Shown here: piece after piece, positions 1 to 5,493 of the stretch
How the letters are laid out: each line of letters opens with the position of its first letter
Numbering within the stretch: position 1 is the first letter of the stretch
Origin: an uncultured Flavobacteriales bacterium
GTDB lineage: Bacteria; Bacteroidota; Bacteroidia; Flavobacteriales; Crocinitomicaceae
NCBI GenBank assembly: GCA_946886545.1
Contig: CAMPIU010000225.1
Coordinates: 1 to 5,493 of the forward strand
Direction: 5' to 3'
DNA: 5,493 nt
The notes under the pieces: model-generated
The model's input: the letters and a program-made list of their open reading frames with translations, nothing else
Database searches by the model: none
Told to the model about the DNA's origin: nothing
Program-made: the position numbers and the translations under genes

Positions 1-734
1 GTATTGCTTTGGCAGAGGGTCATGATTTATTGGTAAAACAATTGGATCTTGGTCTTGATTGTGACACCGCAGCAGCAAGCATTCATTTTACCTTTGGAAT
101 CGGAAGCAAGTATTTCTTCGAATTAGCGAAAATAAGAGCATTCAGAACTTGCTGGGCACAAATCGTTTCAGCTTACTCACCGGAGCACACTTGTTCCCTG
201 GCAGCTACAATTACTGCACGTTCCGGATTTTTAAATACCAGCCTGAAAGATCCGTACACAAATTTATTGCGTCAAACAACTGAAGCAATGTCTGCGGTTT
301 TGGGTGGTGTTCAACATTTGAATATCCAGCCTTATGATTGGCATTCAACAAACCCGAATACAGCGTTCACCCGGCGCATGGCAACAAACATCTCGCTTCT
401 GCTTAAAGAAGAATCTTATTTACAGGTTGTATTGGATCCGGCAGGTGGTTCTTATGCTTTGGACTCCTTGACAGAAACCATTGCGGAACGCGCTTGGAGT
501 TCTTTCCAGTGGATCGAACGAAACGGAAGCATTTCTAATCCTGAAGTGAGGAAATCACTTACTGCTGAAATTCAGGAAAAAGCTGCGATGCGTATTTCTG
601 AAATCCGGGACAAAACGGAAAAGAGAATCGGTATCAACATCTTCCCCAATCCGGAACAGATCTCCAATAACTGGACGGAACTTCCCGCATGCTGGAACAA
701 GTTGAAACCCTTAATTTTAGAACAAGCCCTATGA
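1..734 (+). CDS. mutA: Methylmalonyl-CoA mutase small (beta) subunit, C-terminal part; 5' end outside window
   Basis: This is the non-catalytic partner of the B12-dependent mutase that interconverts succinyl-CoA and (R)-methylmalonyl-CoA in the cytoplasm. The reading frame is open to the left edge (Ile-Ala before the TTG at position 9), so that TTG is an internal Leu codon and the true start lies upstream. About 243 residues are visible. They align by eye with the TIM-barrel part of MutB next door: [20 protein letters not shown] here against [19 protein letters not shown] there, then [30 protein letters not shown] and [15 protein letters not shown]. After the barrel and a short charged helix the protein stops, with no DxHxxG cobalamin motif. 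In the Propionibacterium enzyme the small chain carries a degenerate B12-like domain; shorter small subunits without it are, from memory, common in Bacteroidota. The stop codon overlaps the mutB start (ATGA), which suggests coupled translation and balanced subunit synthesis. Confidence 0.93.
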   Translation, partial: IALAEGHDLLVKQLDLGLDCDTAAASIHFTFGIGSKYFFELAKIRAFRTCWAQIVSAYSPEHTCSLAATITARSGFLNTSLKDPYTNLLRQTTEAMSAVLGGVQHLNIQPYDWHSTNPNTAFTRRMATNISLLLKEESYLQVVLDPAGGSYALDSLTETIAERAWSSFQWIERNGSISNPEVRKSLTAEIQEKAAMRISEIRDKTEKRIGINIFPNPEQISNNWTELPACWNKLKPLILEQAL

Positions 735-2863
735 GTATCCGTAAATCATTTGAAGAAGTATCCTTAAATGCAGATACACTGTCAGGATCAGCTGAAAGAG
801 GTGTTTTTTCAACGCCTGAGAAAATAGAACTGGCTGCATATTACAATAAAAGTGACCTGAAAGAAATCAGTCATTTAGGTTTCGTAAGTGGTAAAGCACC
901 CTTTCTTAGAGGACCTTATGGTTCTATGTATGCGATTCGTCCGTGGACCGTTCGTCAATATGCCGGATTTTCCACAGCAGAAGAATCGAATGCATTTTAC
1001 CGGAGAAACTTAGCTGCCGGACAAAAAGGACTTTCTGTTGCTTTCGACCTTGCAACCCACCGTGGATACGATTCAGATCACGAGCGTGTAGTTGGTGACG
1101 TAGGAAAAGCCGGTGTGGCTATCGATTCCATTTTGGATATGAAGATCCTTTTCGATCAGATTCCTTTGAACGAAATGTCGGTTTCCATGACCATGAACGG
1201 AGCTGTAATCCCGATTATGGCCTTTTATATTGTTGCTGCTGAAGAACAAGGTGTAAAACAAGAAGAACTTTCCGGAACCATTCAAAATGATATCCTGAAA
1301 GAATTCATGGTTCGAAATACCTATATCTATCCTCCAGCTCCTTCCATGAAGATCATTGCGGATATTTTTGCTTATACCGCAGAAAAAATGCCCCGCTTTA
1401 ATTCCATTTCCATCTCCGGTTATCACATGCAGGAAGCAGGTGCCACGGCTAGTATCGAATTGGCATATACGCTGGCTGACGGATTGGAATATCTGAGAGC
1501 CGGGATCAATGCCGGAATGGATGTAGACAGTTTTGCTCCGCGTTTGAGTTTCTTTTGGGCAATTGGTATGAACCACTTCATGGAAATCGCAAAAATGCGT
1601 GCAGGAAGATTGCTTTGGTCGAAACTGGTTGCTCAATTCAATCCCAAAAGCGAAAAATCATTGGCACTAAGAACACATTGCCAAACTTCCGGCTGGAGTT
1701 TAACAGAGCAGGATCCCTTCAACAATATTGCCAGAACCTGTATCGAAGCAATGGCTGCAGGATTCGGAGGAACACAATCCCTCCACACCAATGCATTGGA
1801 TGAAGCAATTGCTCTTCCAACTGATTTTTCTGCAAGAATCGCACGGAATACGCAAATCTACTTGCAGCAGGAAACCGGAATGACAGATATCATTGATCCC
1901 TGGGGTGGAAGTTATTATGTGGAGAAACTGACTCAGGAATTGGTAGATGAAGCCTGGAAGTTGATTCAGGAAGTGGAAGAATTAGGTGGAATGGCTAAGG
2001 CCATCGAAACCGGTATTCCGAAAATGCGGATTGAAGAAGCTGCTGCACGCAAGCAGGCACGGATTGATGCCGGAAAAGATATTATTGTCGGTGTAAACCG
2101 CTACCAATTGGAAAAAGAGGATGCAATGGATATCCTTGAAGTTGATAATACCAAAGTGCGTGAATCGCAATTGGAACGATTGAGAGTTTTGCGTGAAAAC
2201 CGGAATCCGGAGCGCGTGAAAGCTGCATTGGAAAAATTGGCAGAGGCAGCACGGACAGGAAACGGTAATCTATTGGAAATAGCTGTTGAATGTGCCCGCG
2301 AACGAGCTTCTCTGGGTGAGATTTCACAGGCAATGGAAACAACCTTTGGAAGGCATCAGGCAACTATCCGCTCAATCAGCGGAGTTTATTCCGCTGAAAG
2401 TATGAGTGATAAAGATTTTGAAAAAGCAAAAACCCTGGTTGAATCCTTCGCAAAACTGGAAGGAAGAAGACCACGGATCATGATTGCGAAAATGGGACAG
2501 GATGGTCACGATCGCGGGGCAAAAGTAATTGCAACATCTTTTGCGGATATTGGCTTTGATGTGGATATAGGACCACTTTTCCAAACTCCGAAGGAAGCTG
2601 CAAAACAAGCTGTCGAAAATGATGTGCATGTATTGGGTGTTTCATCGCTTGCTGCCGGACATAAAACCTTGGTTCCACAAGTGATTGAAGAATTGAAAAA
2701 CCTGGGACGCCCGGATATTATGGTTGTTGCCGGCGGAGTAATACCCGCTCAAGACTATGAGTTTCTGTATGATGCAGGAGTTTTCGGGGTTTTCGGACCC
2801 GGAACAAAGATTTCAAAAGCTGCACAGAAAATCCTGGAATTATTGATTCAAAGCGCAGAGTAA
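731..2863 (+). CDS. mutB: Methylmalonyl-CoA mutase large (alpha) subunit, catalytic, B12-binding
   Basis: Complete 710-residue catalytic chain, close to the 728 residues of the Propionibacterium enzyme. It uses adenosylcobalamin to rearrange methylmalonyl-CoA and succinyl-CoA by a radical route, in propionate, odd-chain fatty acid or branched-chain amino acid metabolism. The substrate barrel (about residues 30-500) has [13 protein letters not shown] with Tyr77, VRNTYIYPP with Arg195 and [10 protein letters not shown] with Tyr231-His232. These match Tyr89, Arg207, Tyr243 and His244 of the Propionibacterium protein at a constant offset of 12. A helical linker leads to the cobalamin domain (about 575-710) with [14 protein letters not shown]: Lys587, Asp591 and the cobalt ligand His593. 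Ser638/Leu640 of GVSSLAAGH and Gly668-Gly669 of VAGGVIP complete the DxHxxG-SxL-GG pattern. I chose ATG 731 over the in-frame ATG 689. It gives the usual family N-terminus ([10 protein letters not shown]) and a four-base overlap with mutA, whereas the earlier start would overlap mutA by 46 bases. No Shine-Dalgarno is seen. Confidence 0.98.
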   Translation: MSIRKSFEEVSLNADTLSGSAERGVFSTPEKIELAAYYNKSDLKEISHLGFVSGKAPFLRGPYGSMYAIRPWTVRQYAGFSTAEESNAFYRRNLAAGQKGLSVAFDLATHRGYDSDHERVVGDVGKAGVAIDSILDMKILFDQIPLNEMSVSMTMNGAVIPIMAFYIVAAEEQGVKQEELSGTIQNDILKEFMVRNTYIYPPAPSMKIIADIFAYTAEKMPRFNSISISGYHMQEAGATASIELAYTLADGLEYLRAGINAGMDVDSFAPRLSFFWAIGMNHFMEIAKMRAGRLLWSKLVAQFNPKSEKSLALRTHCQTSGWSLTEQDPFNNIARTCIEAMAAGFGGTQSLHTNALDEAIALPTDFSARIARNTQIYLQQETGMTDIIDPWGGSYYVEKLTQELVDEAWKLIQEVEELGGMAKAIETGIPKMRIEEAAARKQARIDAGKDIIVGVNRYQLEKEDAMDILEVDNTKVRESQLERLRVLRENRNPERVKAALEKLAEAARTGNGNLLEIAVECARERASLGEISQAMETTFGRHQATIRSISGVYSAESMSDKDFEKAKTLVESFAKLEGRRPRIMIAKMGQDGHDRGAKVIATSFADIGFDVDIGPLFQTPKEAAKQAVENDVHVLGVSSLAAGHKTLVPQVIEELKNLGRPDIMVVAGGVIPAQDYEFLYDAGVFGVFGPGTKISKAAQKILELLIQSAE

Positions 2864-2916
2864 TTGAAAATTGAAAATGTAATCCCGATAGCTATCGGGA
2901 TTACATTTTCAATTAA
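2861..2916. repeat. Palindromic intergenic repeat, copy 1 (46-bp perfect palindrome)
   Basis: Positions 2869-2914 form a perfect 46-bp palindrome centred between 2891 and 2892 on CCCGATAGCTATCGGG, with flanks reading AATGTAAT inward and TTGAAAAT-like at the ends. Its RNA could fold into a hairpin of about 20 pairs on either strand. The 56-base segment from the mutB stop codon onward aligns without gaps to 4310-4365, with 49 identities. The first three bases of the aligned segment are the mutB TAA. No T-tract follows the stem on the + strand (AATTAAAAAGG follows), so it is not a classical intrinsic terminator. It could still stabilise the mutAB mRNA 3' end or slow polymerase. I believe similar CCCGATAGCTATCGGG-type palindromes recur in Flavobacteria-like genomes, but this is from memory. 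Confidence 0.9.
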
Positions 2917-2991
2917 AAAGGCTGTTAATTTTAGAACTTTTTGAAATAAGTTAGTAACAATCCGGTAATTAAGTCATTTTGTAAAACGGCA

Positions 2992-3017
2992 ACGAAACTT
3001 TTATTTAAAGTTTTCGT
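2992..3017. other. Imperfect inverted repeat upstream of the exported-protein gene
   Basis: ACGAAACTTT at 2992-3001 faces AAAGTTTTCGT at 3007-3017 across a five-base AT loop, with one bulged T. It lies about 50-75 bases before the ATG at 3066 and abuts the weak promoter-like TACATTCG. It could be an operator or a leader hairpin, or simply chance in AT-rich DNA. No partner site elsewhere in the window supports a regulator. Confidence 0.25.
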
Positions 3018-3024
3018 ACATTCG
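3017..3024 (+). promoter_or_regulatory. Possible Bacteroidota -7 element (TACATTCG)
   Basis: TACATTCG differs by one base from the Bacteroidota -7 consensus TAnnTTTG and lies about 40 bases before the start of the exported-protein gene, a sensible leader length. There is no clean TTTG -33 element at the usual spacing (only a run of T at 2999-3002, spaced too short), so this is a weak candidate. A promoter somewhere in 2917-3060 is expected, because the gene is separated from mutB by a hairpin-forming repeat and 202 bases. Confidence 0.2.
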
Positions 3025-3065
3025 GCATAGTTATTGGTTTCATCCCTTCAACGAAATTAAATTTT

Positions 3066-3788
3066 ATGAGAAAGCTTGTTCTGATTGGTGCTCTACTTAC
3101 TACCAAATTGCTGGTTGCACAAGCACCGGAATACGATGATTTACGCATCCTTTATGCAGATGGTGATTACGAAAAGTTAGTTCGCGCATCTGAAAAATAT
3201 ACCAATAACGATAAAACGAAATCAGATCCTTTACCACACATGTGGATGGGAAGAGGTCTTTACAAAGTTTCCCTGAGTGGTTCTGATGATGAAAAGTATA
3301 AGAATGCTTATAAAGAAGCTATCGGAGAAGTTGGTAAAAGCATCAAATACGATAAATCAGGTGATGTTCAAACTGAATATGCAGAATTCTATGATGAATT
3401 CAAGAACAGTCTGGTGGAAATGATTCGAAATGAAATTGAGGCTGCAGACTATAAGAAAGCTGCAACCTGGGTTATCAAATACTATAAGATCAATTTAAAC
3501 AGTATCGGGGCAAAATACCTGGACGGTGTTTGTAAATATCGCAATGCTGACAAGGGAGGTGCGAATACCGCATGGAAACAAGCGGAAACGATGTTGAAAA
3601 CGGTAACAGACATTTCCGAATGGTCTAAAGCTGAAAAGGACTTACTGATGATGGGAGTGATTCATACAGCTGAGTGTTACCTTACAAGTAAACAACCGGA
3701 CAAAGCAAAAGCTGTCATGGGTAAAGTTGCCCAATGGTATGAAGGAAATCCGGATTTCAAAGAAAAATACGACGAGATCGTAAACTGA
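3066..3788 (+). CDS. Exported protein of unknown function, possibly helical-repeat (TPR-like)
   Basis: I do not recognise a characterised family. The 240-residue product begins with a short signal peptide, MRKLVLIGALLTTKLLVAQ, with likely cleavage around residues 18-20 (VAQ or AQA). There is no lipobox cysteine, so it should be periplasmic or secreted rather than a lipoprotein. A lysine at position 14 inside the hydrophobic stretch is slightly unusual. The mature part is mostly amphipathic helix, rich in Lys, Asp, Glu and Tyr. Segments such as LRILYADGDYEKLVRASEKY, AADYKKAATWVIKYYKIN and SKQPDKAKAVMGKVAQWYEGN resemble TPR helix pairs (a small residue, then Ala and Tyr spacing), so a protein-protein scaffold role is a reasonable guess. 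There are no catalytic motifs. ATG 3066 is chosen because it starts the signal peptide exactly; the leader is A/T-rich without Shine-Dalgarno. It stands alone between a repeat and a terminator, so its context gives no functional hint. Confidence 0.88.
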   Translation: MRKLVLIGALLTTKLLVAQAPEYDDLRILYADGDYEKLVRASEKYTNNDKTKSDPLPHMWMGRGLYKVSLSGSDDEKYKNAYKEAIGEVGKSIKYDKSGDVQTEYAEFYDEFKNSLVEMIRNEIEAADYKKAATWVIKYYKINLNSIGAKYLDGVCKYRNADKGGANTAWKQAETMLKTVTDISEWSKAEKDLLMMGVIHTAECYLTSKQPDKAKAVMGKVAQWYEGNPDFKEKYDEIVN

Positions 3789-3792
3789 TAAT

Positions 3793-3825
3793 AAAAAAGC
3801 CCTGACAAACGTTAGGGTTTTTTCT
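3793..3825 (+). terminator. Intrinsic terminator after the exported-protein gene
   Basis: Five bases after the TGA stop, GCCCTGAC (3799-3806) pairs with GTTAGGGT (3811-3818) around an AAAC loop. This gives eight pairs including two G-U wobbles, extended by A-tract/T-tract pairs. A run of six T residues (3818-3823) followed by CTTTT completes a classical Rho-independent terminator. The A-tract on the left side means it could also end transcription coming from the right, such as from the doubtful small frame at 3827-3982. Confidence 0.88.
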
Positions 3826-3826
3826 T

Positions 3827-3982
3827 TTACAACTCCTTTGCATTCTTTGTTCCTTCGCTACGTCGAAGTTTCAGCATAAGCGTTGCGGTTAAAAGGGCAT
3901 TTATATGTCTTTTCCTGCCAAGAAGAATATCGCCAAGGAATTTAGCATATAAGCTATTAACATCAATCGGAGGATATCTCAT
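3827..3982 (-). CDS. Doubtful small ORF, 51 codons, unknown
   Basis: On the minus strand an ATG (3980-3982) opens a 51-codon frame ending in TAA at 3827-3829. It starts MRYPPIDVNSLYAKF, continues through a hydrophobic stretch with GDILLGRKRHINALLTATLML, and ends LRRSEGTKNAKEL. I recognise no family. An in-frame TAA directly precedes the ATG, so the frame cannot be extended upstream. It fills most of the gap between the terminator and the septum gene and ends against that terminator. It could be a real small protein, the tail of a decayed gene, or part of a dispersed intergenic repeat whose translation is meaningless. No ribosome site or promoter supports it. Confidence 0.25.
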   Translation of the reverse strand: MRYPPIDVNSLYAKFLGDILLGRKRHINALLTATLMLKLRRSEGTKNAKEL

Positions 3983-3991
3983 TTACTTGTC

Positions 3992-4023
3992 TTGAAAGAG
4001 GGATTCAATAATGCATAACTTTA
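3992..4023 (+). promoter_or_regulatory. Possible promoter for the septum gene (TTG ... TAACTTTA)
   Basis: TTG at 3992-3994 and TAACTTTA at 4016-4023 fit the Bacteroidota pattern of a TTG-type -33 box, about 21 bases, then TAnnTTTG with one mismatch. If used, transcription would begin within a few bases of the ATG at 4028, giving an almost leaderless message. The match is imperfect and such short motifs arise by chance in AT-rich DNA. Confidence 0.25.
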
Positions 4024-4027
4024 GGGT

Positions 4028-4312
4028 ATGAAAAAGTACCTCATCCCGTTTAAGAACAAATACATCCTTGCATTGTGCATTTTCATGGTGTATAATTTGT
4101 TTCTGGATGAAGTAGACATTTTTACAATCATCAACCAAAACAAGAAACTTTCGGAATTGCGTTCAGCGCAGTCGGAAATGAATTTGAAGCTCAAGGACAC
4201 GAAATACATCCTTTCCCAGATCAAAGACCTATCATACCTGGAAAAACTGGCCCGGGAAGATAAATTATTCAAGAAAGACAACGAAGATATATTCGTGATC
4301 ACCTACAAATAA
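4028..4312 (+). CDS. FtsB/DivIC family septum formation initiator protein
   Basis: A 94-residue bitopic membrane protein, close to the usual length of about 90-110 residues for this family. Order of parts: a short basic cytoplasmic tail (MKKYLIPFKNK), one membrane helix at about residues 12-27 (YILALCIFMVYNLFLDE), and a coiled coil at about 36-68 (NQNKKLSELRSAQSEMNLKL onward). It ends with the family tail LEKLAREDKLFKKDNEDIFVI (residues 71-91). The LARE-x-x-L-F/M-KK-x-x-E-D-I-F-V-I ending is typical of the Bacteroidota proteins. FtsB/DivIC pairs with FtsL and FtsQ/DivIB-type partners in the divisome and helps activate septal wall synthesis (family knowledge). ATG 4028 starts the basic tail directly; no Shine-Dalgarno is visible. 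The gene is alone on its strand here, converges on the SpoIID gene, and its TAA is the first triplet of repeat copy 2. Whether to call it FtsB or DivIC cannot be settled from sequence alone. Confidence 0.9.
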   Translation: MKKYLIPFKNKYILALCIFMVYNLFLDEVDIFTIINQNKKLSELRSAQSEMNLKLKDTKYILSQIKDLSYLEKLAREDKLFKKDNEDIFVITYK

Positions 4313-4365
4313 TTGAAAATGGATAATTGAGTTCCGATAGCTATCGGGATTACATTCTCAATTAA
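4310..4365. repeat. Palindromic intergenic repeat, copy 2 (degenerate left arm)
   Basis: This segment matches copy 1 (2861-2916) at 49 of 56 positions without gaps. The right half is almost identical (GCTATCGGGATTACATT then CTCAATTAA against TTCAATTAA), while most changes fall in the left arm. The central CCGATAGCTATCGG (4334-4347) is still a perfect 14-bp palindrome, extended to 4330-4351 if G-U pairs are allowed, so a shorter hairpin survives. It occupies nearly all of the 55-base gap between two convergent genes and is a natural place for transcription from both sides to end, although there is no clear T-tract. The first triplet is the stop codon of the septum gene. Confidence 0.85.
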
Positions 4366-4367
4366 GT

Positions 4368-5493
4368 TTAATCCAACTCCGCAACCTTAGGTTTTTGATT
4401 GAAGTACTGTTGTTCCTGATAATTCACCACCTTGACCCCCGGAAAATAGTACAGCGCAATTTGAATATAGTTAAATCCGAACTTAGCCATTTTCATTGCT
4501 CCTTCCTGACATAAACCAACTCCATGGCCATAGCCACGTCCTCTCAAAACTACTTCCGTACCTTCCGGATAGCAATTGAAGAAGGTAGACTTCAATTTAA
4601 AATGTTCACGTACATCCCGAAGAGGAATTCCCAACCAGGGATATTGATAGAAAGCACACCTGTCGGGTTGATTGAAGGTATAGATCATAGGCCCCAAAAC
4701 CGAATCGTTTACCGGGTAATGAAAATTGCTTACCAGGTATTCCAGCCATTCAACTTGCGGAATTCTTCGCTCCCAGGTTGCTTGTTTGGTATAAATGCAA
4801 AATGTATCCTTAAAGGTACTTAAATAAGGAATCTTATTATTCCAGACATAATCCGGGTCCGAGGTTTGCCCGCCGCAATTGGCATGAAAATAAGCATCCA
4901 CCAGGTGATTATGCTGATCTACCATAACCATTCCTTCTGTTTTTAAAACGGCTGTATCAATTATCGGATTTAAACGCAATTGATTGTGATAGGCCTGGCA
5001 ATGAGTTCTGTCACAAAGATCAAATCCCTCTTTCTGATGCCTTGTTTTGTATTTCAAAGCATAGGTCCTACTCATTAAAGCCTGGACCTTATAGTATTCG
5101 ATCTCTTTTCCTCCGCCACCTTCCGATTCCACTACCCCACTCAAATAATTATTGACGTCAACCAGGTTAATGATTGTCAAGGCTCCGTTTTGAACGGTAA
5201 TCTCCACATCATCCTTATATTTTCGTTCTTTTACAATCGGGATCTTCGTGGAATAAACCAGGGATTGATTCAGTTTGGTTGCAAGCAGGAGCACTTTCGA
5301 AACAACTGCTACTTCACTTACACCAACTTTCAGTGAGATCTGATTATTAGCTGTTACCGAGATGTCGACAAATTCACTGGGCAAAAGTGTTGCAAAATGA
5401 GTCGTATCTCCAAAGACATTGTAACTCCCGTCGGAATAGGCAAAGACGATCCGTTGAACGGAATAATCGCGCAAAACACCTATTCGCATTTGC
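4368..5493 (-). CDS. SpoIID/LytB-domain protein (probable peptidoglycan lytic enzyme), N-terminus outside window
   Basis: About 374 residues are visible. The frame stays open to the right edge (a Gln codon precedes the ATG at 5487-5489). Since mature proteins of this type start near RIGVLRDYS, the true start and probable signal peptide lie beyond the edge. Positions below count from that Met. The SpoIID core has VNNYLSGVVESEGG (115-125), where Glu123 aligns with the catalytic Glu of SpoIID lytic transglycosylases. It is followed by YYKVQALMSRTYALKYK (132-148). LCDRTHCQAYHN (158-169) carries Cys159 and Cys164, which resemble the metal-binding Cys pair of clostridial SpoIID. FHANCGGQTSDPDYVWNN (201-218) and RGRGYGHGVGLCQEGA (316-331) are the other conserved blocks. 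SpoIID cuts glycan strands stripped of stem peptides, usually after an amidase; in non-spore-formers the homologues are thought to act in wall remodelling. It converges with the FtsB/DivIC gene across 55 bases, so they are not co-transcribed. Confidence 0.92.
   Translation of the reverse strand, partial: QMRIGVLRDYSVQRIVFAYSDGSYNVFGDTTHFATLLPSEFVDISVTANNQISLKVGVSEVAVVSKVLLLATKLNQSLVYSTKIPIVKERKYKDDVEITVQNGALTIINLVDVNNYLSGVVESEGGGGKEIEYYKVQALMSRTYALKYKTRHQKEGFDLCDRTHCQAYHNQLRLNPIIDTAVLKTEGMVMVDQHNHLVDAYFHANCGGQTSDPDYVWNNKIPYLSTFKDTFCIYTKQATWERRIPQVEWLEYLVSNFHYPVNDSVLGPMIYTFNQPDRCAFYQYPWLGIPLRDVREHFKLKSTFFNCYPEGTEVVLRGRGYGHGVGLCQEGAMKMAKFGFNYIQIALYYFPGVKVVNYQEQQYFNQKPKVAELD

Noticed and set aside
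9..11. TTG as the start of mutA
   Set aside because: The frame is open to the window edge and the first visible residues already lie in the middle of the barrel domain, so this is an internal Leu codon.
689..733. Alternative earlier ATG for mutB adding 14 residues
   Set aside because: It lies deep inside mutA, the added residues [14 protein letters not shown] do not resemble the family N-terminus, and ATG 731 gives a clean ATGA overlap.
1073..1636. 187-codon open frame antisense to mutB
   Set aside because: It lies wholly under the conserved catalytic core of MutB. The His/Ser/Cys-rich translation looks like a reverse-strand shadow and has no initiation signal.
1555..1803. 82-codon + strand frame inside mutB in another phase
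   Set aside because: It is fully internal to a strongly conserved coding region and its product has no recognisable features.
1982..2678. Several antisense frames (62-93 codons) under the mutB 3' half
   Set aside because: They overlap each other and the MutB linker and B12 domain; compositions are shadow-like and none matches a known family.
2861..2916. Calling repeat copy 1 a standard Rho-independent terminator
   Set aside because: The hairpin is strong but no T-tract follows on the + strand, and a related copy occurs elsewhere, so a dispersed repeat describes it better; a termination role remains possible.
4021..4302. 93-codon antisense frame opposite the FtsB/DivIC gene
   Set aside because: The + strand frame has a membrane helix, coiled coil and family tail; the opposite translation is Ser/Phe-rich and shadow-like.
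2861..4365. A two-unit CRISPR-like array
   Set aside because: Only two copies 1.45 kb apart with full genes between them, and no cas genes.
4524..4823. 99-codon + strand frame within the SpoIID gene
   Set aside because: It overlaps conserved SpoIID blocks on the other strand and resembles no family.

Overview
The window looks like ordinary chromosomal sequence from a Bacteroidota bacterium, probably of the Flavobacteriales type. This is inference from several signs. The genes are moderately AT-rich and lack Shine-Dalgarno sequences before clear start codons. The small divisome protein has the Bacteroidota-style FtsB/DivIC form. A SpoIID-domain protein sits in a non-sporulation context, and a secreted protein has a signal peptide ending in Ala-Gln. 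No mobile element, CRISPR array, rRNA or tRNA was seen.

Left part (1-2863, + strand): the 3' end of the small subunit gene of methylmalonyl-CoA mutase (mutA, cut by the window edge) overlaps by four bases (ATGA) the complete large subunit gene (mutB). Together they make the adenosylcobalamin-dependent heterodimer that interconverts succinyl-CoA and (R)-methylmalonyl-CoA. MutB has all the active-site and cobalamin-binding residues that could be checked. The small subunit is homologous to its barrel but ends without a B12 domain.

Middle part (2864-4365): a palindromic repeat begins exactly at the mutB stop codon. It is followed by a monocistronic-looking gene for a 240-residue exported protein of unknown function, ending at a good intrinsic terminator (about 3793-3825). 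Next comes a 51-codon minus-strand reading frame of doubtful reality, then a 94-residue FtsB/DivIC-type septum protein. A second copy of the repeat starts exactly at the stop codon of that gene.

Right part (4368-5493, - strand): a SpoIID/LytB-domain protein, probably a cell-wall lytic enzyme, runs convergently toward the septum gene. Its N-terminus, and probably a signal peptide, lies beyond the right edge.

The mutAB pair is one functional unit. The other genes share no evident pathway with it, although the FtsB/DivIC and SpoIID proteins both act at the cell envelope. The most notable structure is the pair of about 56-bp palindromic repeats (49 of 56 positions identical, no gaps), each placed so that its first three bases are the stop codon of the preceding gene. 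I found no convincing evidence of a new multi-gene system.
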